Part shown: piece by piece, positions 14,941-21,307 of the stretch
Numbering within the stretch: the first letter of the stretch is position 1
How the letters are laid out: every line of letters starts with the position of its first letter
IMG/VR virus record: IMGVR_UViG_3300042406_000228
Coordinates: 1 to 35,526 of that record
Origin: a virus
DNA: 35,526 nucleotides
Direction: 5' to 3' (one strand)
Position numbers and translations under genes: made by a program
Notes under the pieces: model-generated
Seen by the model: the letters and a program-made list of their open reading frames with translations, nothing else
What the model was told of the DNA's origin: nothing
The model's database searches: none

Positions 14941-14960
14941 AATTATATATTATGAAAAAA
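14929..14960 (+). repeat. Direct repeat at gene junction (copy B)
   Basis: Begins TGGAACTGTTAAAATTA at the HNH stop and ends in ATGAAAAAA of the next gene. It is the partner of 13118-13149 (27 of 32 identical by eye) and its first 12 bases equal 14522-14533. Confidence 0.55.
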
Positions 14961-15368
14961 ATGTGTGCTAAGTGTGGCGGCTCTGTGAAAAAAATGGCTA
15001 AAGGTGGTTCAATGAAAACTACTGTAGGTTCTAAGTCTGCTAAATCTTTTATTGCTGGTATTCCAAATAGTGGTCCAACAGGTCCTAACTATCAAGGCGT
15101 AGATACTATGAAAAAAGGTGGTATTGCAAAAGCAAAATTTGGTGCAACAGTTGCTGTAAAAGCATCTTGTAAAAAAGGAATGGTTAGAGGTGCTGATGGT
15201 AAATGTGTTATGGAAAGACCTAAGTTTGCTAAAGGTGGCTCATCATTTGGCATGCTTTCAGTAAAAGCTGGTATTGATAAAAATCCAAAACCTACTGCTG
15301 CTGATAGAATTGCTGGTGCTACTAGAAAAATGAAATCTGGTGGTATGATGAAAGCTAAAAAGAAATAA
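14952..15368 (+). CDS. Small basic x-GG protein with Cys pairs (138 aa)
   Basis: Start set at ATG 14952 (MKKMCAKCGGS); a GTG at 14928 would lie in the HNH end. x-GG motifs: AKCGGSV (6-12), MAKGGSMK (15-22), KKGGIAK (54-60), FAKGGSS (92-98) and MKSGGMMKA (127-135). There is also the segment CKKGMVRGADGKCV (73-86), a Cys-bounded turn seen in other phage proteins. It is Lys-rich and low in aromatic residues. The protein is the densest carrier of the x-GG motif in the window. Role unknown; probably virion-associated like its neighbours. Without the HNH insertion it would directly follow the DUF6321-like gene. Confidence 0.72.
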   Translation: MKKMCAKCGGSVKKMAKGGSMKTTVGSKSAKSFIAGIPNSGPTGPNYQGVDTMKKGGIAKAKFGATVAVKASCKKGMVRGADGKCVMERPKFAKGGSSFGMLSVKAGIDKNPKPTAADRIAGATRKMKSGGMMKAKKK

Positions 15369-15370
15369 TC

Positions 15371-15658
15371 ATGAAATCACCTGGCAAATTAAAACCAATG
15401 ATTGGTCCTGTACCTAGTACAGTTAAGAAACCATTAAAAGCTGGTATGTATGCTAAACCTGTACCAAAAAAAATGGCAGAAGGTGGTAACTGGATTCAAG
15501 GTGCTATTAAAAAACCAGGAGCTCTTAGAGAGCAACTTGGTGTAAAAAAAGGTGAAAAGATTCCTAAAGCTAAATTAGCGGCAGCTGCTAAGAAAGGTGG
15601 TAAGCTTGGTCAAAGAGCAAGACTTGCAATTACTCTTGGTAAAATGCGTAAAAAATAA
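15371..15658 (+). CDS. Small basic protein with KPGALR/KGGKLGQRARLA domain (95 aa)
   Basis: After a Pro/Lys-rich N-terminus and KKMAEGGN (33-40) comes a compact C-terminal domain: WIQGAIKKPGALREQLGVKK (41-60), KIPKAKLAAAAKKGGKLGQR (63-82), then ARLAITLGKMRKK. This short basic helical domain is familiar from many tailed phages, where it is often appended to other virion proteins; its function is not known to me. It closes the cassette of tiny basic genes, 2 bases after the previous gene and 6 before the neck protein. DNA or capsid contact is plausible from charge only. Confidence 0.75.
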   Translation: MKSPGKLKPMIGPVPSTVKKPLKAGMYAKPVPKKMAEGGNWIQGAIKKPGALREQLGVKKGEKIPKAKLAAAAKKGGKLGQRARLAITLGKMRKK

Positions 15659-15664
15659 TAACAA

Positions 15665-16363
15665 ATGTTAAACAGTACAATTGAAATAAAGATCAAGCAA
15701 CGGCTAAATAAATTAGATAGCCAAGACTATGACAACATTGAATGTTGGCAAATAGTTGAGGCATTTAATAAAGCTCAAGTTGAGTGGACTAGAAGACAAT
15801 TGCACGGAATTAATATTGTTAAAGAAGGTGATGAAGGTTCAACTAGAAGAAAAGATGATCTTCAAGTTCTTTTAAATACTCAAGCTATTTCACTTACTAA
15901 TGAGCAATACTATTATTTTGGAAATCTTCCAGAAAATTATCTTCAGTGGAAAAGGGTAGATGCTTATGCTAAAAATGAGTGTTGTGAAAAAAGAAGAATG
16001 ACAGTTTATCTTGTACAAGAAGGAGATCTTAACATTCTTTTAAGAGATAAAGCTAAACAACCAAATTTTGAATGGGCCGAAACTTTTGCTACTCTTATTG
16101 GTAATACAACACACATATATACAGATGGTAAATTTGAAATTCAAAATGCTAATCTTATATATTATAGACAACCCATTAAAATTCAAATTCAAGGTTGTGT
16201 AGATCCTTATACAGGAATTCAATCCACACAAAATGTAGAATGTGAATTTAAAGATGATATAGTAGAAGTAATAATTGATGAAGCAGTAAGTATTCTTGCC
16301 GGAGATATTGAATCAGGTAATCAGTTCTCAAGAGGAACAGAAACTGCAGAACGTAACAACTAA
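15665..16363 (+). CDS. Head-tail connector / neck ring protein
   Basis: A 232-residue protein resembling the conserved neck (P22 gp4-like, 'ring') proteins of crAss-like phages. Features: an N-terminal helical part with LNKLDSQDYDNIECWQIVEA (15-34) and VEWTRRQLHG (about 40-49), a beta-rich middle (YFGNLPENYLQWKRVDAYAK, about 87-106), and a C-terminal DDIVEVIIDEAVSILAGDIE helix (about 199-218). Helical bundle plus beta insert fits a protein docked under the portal. It is separated from the other two ring proteins (23917, 24579) by the Cys-rich block. The call rests on resemblance and context. Confidence 0.7.
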   Translation: MLNSTIEIKIKQRLNKLDSQDYDNIECWQIVEAFNKAQVEWTRRQLHGINIVKEGDEGSTRRKDDLQVLLNTQAISLTNEQYYYFGNLPENYLQWKRVDAYAKNECCEKRRMTVYLVQEGDLNILLRDKAKQPNFEWAETFATLIGNTTHIYTDGKFEIQNANLIYYRQPIKIQIQGCVDPYTGIQSTQNVECEFKDDIVEVIIDEAVSILAGDIESGNQFSRGTETAERNN

Positions 16364-16368
16364 TAAAA

Positions 16369-16821
16369 ATGGATAAACCTAGAATGTTAAAAAGAGATGC
16401 TGCCCCTGTTGCAACTTATGCAACTGCAAGTTCATCAGCAAATTGTGATACAATGACAGCAGCATGTGTATCTGAACTTATGAATGCAGGAACAAGTTTT
16501 CATAAGTTGCACTTAAAAGTAACTGGTACTGGATCATTTGCAGCACATAAAGCTTTAAATGAATTATATGATGCATTTCCTGGGCATGCTGATGATTTAG
16601 CAGAAGGTTATCAAGGTGCTGCAGAAAAGTTACTTACATACTCTGAAGTAGCTCCAAGAACATTAAATTCAGTAGATGATGCTTTATCTTACTTAAGAGA
16701 TCTTACGAATATGGTAAATGCATTACAAGCAAAAATGCCCTATTCAGAAATTGTAAATAGTCTAGATGGAGTAAAAGATACAATCAACTCTGGTAAATAT
16801 AAATTAAAGTTCCTAAAATAA
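16369..16821 (+). CDS. Dps-like ferritin-fold protein (DUF5856-like)
   Basis: A 150-residue, mainly helical protein. The stretch SFHKLHLKVTGTGSFAAHKA (43-62) followed by HADDLAEGYQG (73-83) fits the Dps ferroxidase region. His48, His60, Asp75 and Glu79 have the same spacing (+12, +15, +19) as His51, His63, Asp78 and Glu82 of E. coli Dps; the position of Dps Asp67 is Asn64 here. Dps proteins oxidise and store iron and shield DNA. Ferritin-like proteins of this type occur in several tailed phages. It lies between a neck protein and an abundant structural protein, so a virion role is possible. No terminator is evident after it. Confidence 0.72.
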   Translation: MDKPRMLKRDAAPVATYATASSSANCDTMTAACVSELMNAGTSFHKLHLKVTGTGSFAAHKALNELYDAFPGHADDLAEGYQGAAEKLLTYSEVAPRTLNSVDDALSYLRDLTNMVNALQAKMPYSEIVNSLDGVKDTINSGKYKLKFLK

Positions 16822-16841
16822 TTTTGGAAGTTTAAAAAACT

Positions 16842-16863
16842 TTCACTATATTATAGTATATAT
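16842..16863 (+). promoter_or_regulatory. Candidate promoter motif (TATTATAGTATATAT)
   Basis: An AT-rich variant of the GTATATT motif (GTATAT at 16856-16861), 31 bases before the ATG of the 554-residue structural protein, the same spacing as the copy at 9082. It is preceded by TCACTATATT (16843-16852), also found at 23289-23298. Confidence 0.4.
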
Positions 16864-16886
16864 TTATTAATTAAAACTTAGAAAAA

Positions 16887-18551
16887 ATGGCTTATTTTAA
16901 TCATGCTTTTGAAAAAGCATTTTTAGGTACAGGTGCTAGCCGTGTAGGTGCTACTGTAACTAAATTAGATGGCACAACAGTTTCTACAAGTACTAGCTTT
17001 GGTTATGTAACTACAGATGGTGTGCCTACTTATGGATTAAACCAATTAAAAGCATCAGCTGCATCAGAGTATGCAAATGGTTATTTTGGTTTCTTTAGTC
17101 CATCAACTAACCTAACTATTACTCCAACTGGTTGTTGCAATGTTTATCTTGCAGGTTCTGCAATTTATGACAATGACAAAATTGGTCCATTAGCAGGTGG
17201 TTATCAAGAGACTAACAAGTCTAAAATGATCAATCCTAAATATGTATCACATTTTTATTCAGTAGCTCCATGTAGCCCACAGAATAATGTAATTCACGTA
17301 GGTTCTACTTACTGGACTGCAGGTGGTGGTGTATTAACCGGATCTATTACAACTCCAGGTGTAGGATATGCTCCTAACTCTGCTACTCCAACAGTAGTAG
17401 GTACAGTAAATGTAACTGGTACAGGTACAGGTTTGGAATTAGCAATTACAATTGCTGCTGGTGTTCCAACAGTAACAGAAATTATTAATCCTGGTAAAGG
17501 TTATGTAGCAGGTAATACTGTAAGAATTGCATCACCTACAGGAACTCCAGGTACTTTTGCAGTTTATACTATTGGTACTGTAACTGCTTCACATCCACAA
17601 ACAGGATGTGGTGCTACTTATGAGTGCTGCAAAGAATTCTTATGTGGTGAAACTTATTATCTCCGTTTGGATGTTAAAGGTTCTCCTGCACTACGTTTCT
17701 TAAATCACAATGCTTATGCAACTATTGATGCATATACAGGATGCTGTGCTCCAGATGCTATTTCTCCAACTCCAGTAGATTCTACTCTTGTAATGATTGC
17801 TTGGGCAAATGGAATTGTAAACAATCCAATTGTTTCTCCATTTATTCAACCAGTAGTACAAGCTGAAAATGGATCTATTTGGTATGCTCCAGGAACTTCT
17901 GCTGCTTTCTTAACTGCAAATGGTGCTGATACTTGGGATAACTATGTATCTGCTGGTCATATTGATGGTGCTTGTGCAGGTTTGATTTTGAATGGTGCTT
18001 ATGTTGACACTAGATTTGGTGACTGTACATTCCAAGTTTCTGACTTCTATGAAAAAGAGCCAGTTAGACTTTATGCTTCTGAGGTTGACTTAACCGGTGA
18101 GCCATGTTTATTTGATAGTCTATGTGTAGTTACTGAGTGTGAAGGTTTGCAAGTTCAAGGTTTAGGTGAGACAGTTCTTAGAGAACTTACTCTTTCTGAA
18201 TCTTACAGACAAAACTTCTTAGCTACTGACTTCCGTATCCGTGAGATTACTCAAGGTAACCAAATTATTGGTGCTATTGACCGTGGTGGTTTATACTACA
18301 GATACGTACTTATCCACAATGTACCACGTTTCAATAACCCAACTGGTACATTTGATAATGATCAATATGCATTAACTATTTACTCACAAAATGCTTTAGC
18401 TACTTTTGTTTCTGAAGTAACATCATGGTTGACAAGTTGTGATAATGCATGTAACATTGAGGCATTCTCATGTGATACTGTATGTGACGTTCCAATTAAC
18501 TTCCCTACAGTTCCAGTGTACAATCCTTACAATGTAGTTTCTTGTAACTAA
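16887..18551 (+). CDS. Abundant structural protein with inserted beta-domain (554 aa)
   Basis: A glycine-, threonine- and cysteine-rich beta protein with its own promoter-like motif and terminator, the same arrangement as the capsid gene, suggesting high expression. An inner module at about residues 148-233 (TTPGVGYAPNS, INPGKGYVAGN) has the G-x-GY repeats of small Ig-like/beta decoration domains and looks inserted between TYWT (141-144) and a Cys-rich core CGATYECCKEFLCGETYYLR (241-260). The 3' part uses CGT, TAC and AAC codons like the capsid gene. Cysteine pairs recur at 83-84, 247-248 and 286-287 and near the C-terminus. It may be a head decoration or fibre protein, or a major tail protein if the phage had a long tail; the sequence does not settle this. 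Confidence 0.7.
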   Translation: MAYFNHAFEKAFLGTGASRVGATVTKLDGTTVSTSTSFGYVTTDGVPTYGLNQLKASAASEYANGYFGFFSPSTNLTITPTGCCNVYLAGSAIYDNDKIGPLAGGYQETNKSKMINPKYVSHFYSVAPCSPQNNVIHVGSTYWTAGGGVLTGSITTPGVGYAPNSATPTVVGTVNVTGTGTGLELAITIAAGVPTVTEIINPGKGYVAGNTVRIASPTGTPGTFAVYTIGTVTASHPQTGCGATYECCKEFLCGETYYLRLDVKGSPALRFLNHNAYATIDAYTGCCAPDAISPTPVDSTLVMIAWANGIVNNPIVSPFIQPVVQAENGSIWYAPGTSAAFLTANGADTWDNYVSAGHIDGACAGLILNGAYVDTRFGDCTFQVSDFYEKEPVRLYASEVDLTGEPCLFDSLCVVTECEGLQVQGLGETVLRELTLSESYRQNFLATDFRIREITQGNQIIGAIDRGGLYYRYVLIHNVPRFNNPTGTFDNDQYALTIYSQNALATFVSEVTSWLTSCDNACNIEAFSCDTVCDVPINFPTVPVYNPYNVVSCN

Positions 18552-18573
18552 GAGTAACAAAGAATAAAAATCT

Positions 18574-18613
18574 AAAAGGGGAGAAGAGTTACAAACTCCT
18601 ATCCCCTTTTTTT
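18574..18613 (+). terminator. Intrinsic terminator
   Basis: AAAAGGGGA (18574-18582) pairs with TCCCCTTTT (18602-18610), with an inner hairpin GAGTT/AACTC (18586-18590 / 18594-18598), and is followed by more T (to 18613). It lies 23 bases after the stop of the abundant structural gene and 11 before the next ATG. Confidence 0.85.
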
Positions 18614-18624
18614 ATTAAATACTT

Positions 18625-19185
18625 ATGGCTAATCACGTATTAAGTTTAGAAGTTCCAACAGTTATGAATACCTGTATCCTAAAGATTATGGATACAAGTG
18701 TATATTCTGATTTGTTGCCAGTAACATGTCCTACATTAAATGTAACTGTTCCTGGGTTTGCATACTCTGTTCAACTAGAAGGAACTCAAATGATTGAGTT
18801 TGTAGCAAGTGGACATATTACACTAACAGCTTGTGATCTTAATTTACAGACATCAAACTGTGGAACTCAGTACGCTAATTTACCAGATGGTATTTATGTA
18901 ATTAAGTATAGTGTTTCTCCTAATGATCAGGTATTTGTAGAATACAATCATATGAGAATTAGTTATGCTTTAAATAAGTATTATAATATTTTGTGTGAGG
19001 TGGACGCTAATGCATGTGAGCCACCACTTAAAACAAAACAAAGACTTGAGCAACTTGGCTTAATCAAAATGTATTTAGAAGCAGCTAAAGCAAAAGTAGA
19101 ATTTTGTCATGAGCCGCAGAAAGGTATGACACTTTATAACTACGCTCTAAAAATGTTAAATAAACTAGACTGCGTAAATTGCTAA
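18625..19185 (+). CDS. Conserved Cys-containing virion/appendage protein (186 aa)
   Basis: A beta-rich N-terminal half (SLEVPTVMNTCILKIMDTSV, LPDGIYVIKYSVSPNDQVFV) resembling a beta sandwich, followed by a helical C-terminal half: KQRLEQLGLIKMYLEAAKAK (133-152), then VEFCHEPQKGMTLYNYALKM, ending NKLDCVNC. The pattern recalls a conserved protein of unknown role in Bacteroidota phages, usually next to fibre-like genes. Cysteines are frequent throughout. It begins the transcript after the terminator at 18574-18613 without a clear promoter motif. Likely a structural adaptor. Confidence 0.66.
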   Translation: MANHVLSLEVPTVMNTCILKIMDTSVYSDLLPVTCPTLNVTVPGFAYSVQLEGTQMIEFVASGHITLTACDLNLQTSNCGTQYANLPDGIYVIKYSVSPNDQVFVEYNHMRISYALNKYYNILCEVDANACEPPLKTKQRLEQLGLIKMYLEAAKAKVEFCHEPQKGMTLYNYALKMLNKLDCVNC

Positions 19186-19193
19186 CAATTTAA

Positions 19194-19203
19194 AACCAAC
19201 AAA
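19194..19203 (+). promoter_or_regulatory. AACCAACAAA leader next to start codon
   Basis: Fourth copy of AACCAACAAA, ending four bases before the ATG at 19208, inside a 22-base gap. Because no terminator or promoter motif lies here, a translational rather than transcriptional role is favoured. Confidence 0.45.
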
Positions 19204-19207
19204 AAAT

Positions 19208-19399
19208 ATGGCAACGTGTCCTAATTGTAAAAACAAAATGTCATGTGGATGTCAGAAAAGACAAGCATCAGATGGCAAAACAGTATGTTCAAAATGCCTC
19301 AATAATTATGAGGCAGATTTGAAACAAAGACAAACAATGGAAACAGTATCTCAAACAAATCAAGTTTGGGGAAAAGATAGATATAAAACAACTACATAA
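19208..19399 (+). CDS. Small zinc-finger-like protein (63 aa)
   Basis: Contains CPNCKNKMSCGCQKR (4-18) and CSKCLNN (27-33): C-x2-C ... C-x-C ... C-x2-C, suggesting one structural zinc site. The C-terminal half (ADLKQRQTMETVSQTNQVWG) is polar and probably helical. It sits just before the large Cys-rich protein, sharing TAATG (stop and start overlap by one base), so translation is probably coupled. It could be a chaperone or adaptor for that protein; no family is recognised with confidence. Confidence 0.65.
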   Translation: MATCPNCKNKMSCGCQKRQASDGKTVCSKCLNNYEADLKQRQTMETVSQTNQVWGKDRYKTTT

Positions 19400-21288
19400 T
19401 GTCATTTCCACCACCACCCCCTCCTCCTGGATTTTCTGCAACATGGTTTGCTTTTGAGCCTTGCTGTGGAGGAAACATTATATATTTTAGACATGATGGA
19501 ACAACTTTTGCTCCAAATGAAGGTATAAGTATATATACGGGTCCAGCAATTCAGGGGTATGATACTGAAAATGAAGAATATGTTACTTTAACAAATCAGT
19601 GTTATAAAATTTATAGGGGTGATGCAACTGATCCAGCAAGTCCAATTAATGGAACAAACTATTACAACTTAAATGAAGTTCCAAGTTTTACTCCTTCTAA
19701 TTATACTTGGGACAGTACAACAACATATGAAACTGCTTGTGGAGATGAGACTCCTGGATTTTGTCCAGAGTGTGTAACGCAATGTTATTCTCTTTATCCA
19801 TGTGCAGGTGATATTCCTCCAGTTACAACTGATACAGATTTATCTGCATATGTAGGTACTTATGCGTGGATACAAGTAAATGCTGATTTTGGTTATGCAT
19901 GTTTTTTTGTAGCTCTTGCACCAGATTGTCTCAATGCAATTACAGTATCTGTAGATGGTGATACACCATGTTCATGTAACTGTGAGTGTTATGAAATTAT
20001 TGGTACTGCAAAAGTAGATTATGTAGATTGTGATGGTACTCCTGTAAGTACATTTGTAGATGGTTATTGGAAAGGATGTTCTCAAGTATATCCATTTACA
20101 AATCCAAGTCCAGGACTTAATCTTACAGTTGTAAGTCATGGTAATTGTATAGAAGGTCAATGTCCAACAGAATGTTATGAACTTAGAGATTGTGATGAAA
20201 TATTAGATTCAATATTTTCTACAGCAGAATCTTTATCTCCATATGCAACACTTGGGCAAATAGTACAAATTGAAGGATATACAAATTGTTGGAGAGTAAC
20301 TACAGCAGAATCATGTGATTGTGCTATTAATGTAGTGGTTACGCAAGTATATGATACATGTGAAGAATGTAATCCTGCACCTAACTATTTACTTACTAAC
20401 TGTGATGATTCAACTACACTAATTTATACATCATCTGATCTTAGTACATATGTTGATCAAGTTGTAGAATTAAATCCTGATTGTCCAGGTTGTTGGATTG
20501 TCAGTGAAATCAATGGACCAATTCCATCTGATGTACCAGTTTCAGTTTTAGTAGCATTTGATGATTGTGAAGCATGTAAAACTACATACTATGTACTTTC
20601 AGATTGTGCAGAAATTGAAGCTGACATAATTACATCAACGGATTTATCAGATTATATTGGTCAAACAATTACTCTTGAATGGTGTCCTACAACATGTTGG
20701 ACTGTAGCAGTATCACAAACAAGTTTAAATGCAGGTGTTCTTGGAAATATAGCACAAGAATTTGATACTTGTTTAGCATGCCTTACAAGCTTTCCTTGTA
20801 TATGTTCAAGAATTAAAAATCATGATACAGTAGCACATAACTATGACTATCTAGATTGTGAAGGAACTGTACAAACTATTACATTACTTTCAGGAGAAAG
20901 ATCTGAAAGAATATGTATGGCACATTGGTTATCATCTTATCCAACAGATTATGTAGAATACTTTGGTAATTGTACTAATGGTGAATGTCCTCCACAAATT
21001 TATCCAAAAAGAAATGTAGAACCAGGATATGTTACCCCAATCTGTAGTACAGAGAAATATGAAAAGATAACATGTAAGGCTTCAGAAATATTATACAAGT
21101 CAGTTCTAGAACTTAGATATGGTATTAGTAATTGTTGTCCTGAAGAAAATGATAAATGGTTAGTTAAAAAACAATTAATTGATTTGCAAGCTTTAAGAGA
21201 TCCATTATATGTATGTGAAGTTCCTGCATGTGGATGCGGTCAAACTACATGTGGTTGTAATACCTTAAACACTTGTAATTGTAATTAA
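19399..21288 (+). CDS. Cys-rich repeat protein with poly-proline N-terminus (629 aa)
   Basis: Starts MSFPPPPPPPGFSATW. About 50 cysteines in 629 residues, far above normal for a phage protein. Four tandem repeats of about 66 residues begin near 129, 259, 329 and 397: C-Y-x-L-x2-C (first Cys lost in the last two), then a T-x-x-D-L-S-x-Y segment, a C-W-x-V (CFFV in the first) strand, and a D-x-C-x2-C end. Two copies of a second type (about 197-257, YVDCDGTPVS and GNCIEGQCP; 467-531, YLDCEGTVQT and GNCTNGECP) are interleaved. The tail is CGCGQTTCGCNTLNTCNCN. The repeats look like small beta domains cross-linked by disulphides or metal, suiting an exposed fibre or adhesin. Role inferred. Confidence 0.75.
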   Translation: MSFPPPPPPPGFSATWFAFEPCCGGNIIYFRHDGTTFAPNEGISIYTGPAIQGYDTENEEYVTLTNQCYKIYRGDATDPASPINGTNYYNLNEVPSFTPSNYTWDSTTTYETACGDETPGFCPECVTQCYSLYPCAGDIPPVTTDTDLSAYVGTYAWIQVNADFGYACFFVALAPDCLNAITVSVDGDTPCSCNCECYEIIGTAKVDYVDCDGTPVSTFVDGYWKGCSQVYPFTNPSPGLNLTVVSHGNCIEGQCPTECYELRDCDEILDSIFSTAESLSPYATLGQIVQIEGYTNCWRVTTAESCDCAINVVVTQVYDTCEECNPAPNYLLTNCDDSTTLIYTSSDLSTYVDQVVELNPDCPGCWIVSEINGPIPSDVPVSVLVAFDDCEACKTTYYVLSDCAEIEADIITSTDLSDYIGQTITLEWCPTTCWTVAVSQTSLNAGVLGNIAQEFDTCLACLTSFPCICSRIKNHDTVAHNYDYLDCEGTVQTITLLSGERSERICMAHWLSSYPTDYVEYFGNCTNGECPPQIYPKRNVEPGYVTPICSTEKYEKITCKASEILYKSVLELRYGISNCCPEENDKWLVKKQLIDLQALRDPLYVCEVPACGCGQTTCGCNTLNTCNCN

Positions 21289-21290
21289 TA

Positions 21291-21301
21291 ATTAGTATAT
21301 T
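21291..21301 (+). promoter_or_regulatory. Weak GTATATT-type motif
   Basis: ATTAGTATATT lies in the 19-base gap before the ATG at 21308, 13 bases upstream of it. It shares TTAGTATAT with 23318-23325 and 35042-35049. A promoter is possible but the spacing is short. Confidence 0.25.
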
Positions 21302-21307
21302 ATAGAT

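Noticed and set aside
14928-14951. GTG start giving an extra MELLKLYI leader
   Set aside because: Same reason; it is the HNH gene's end read out of frame, and ATG 14952 is preferred.
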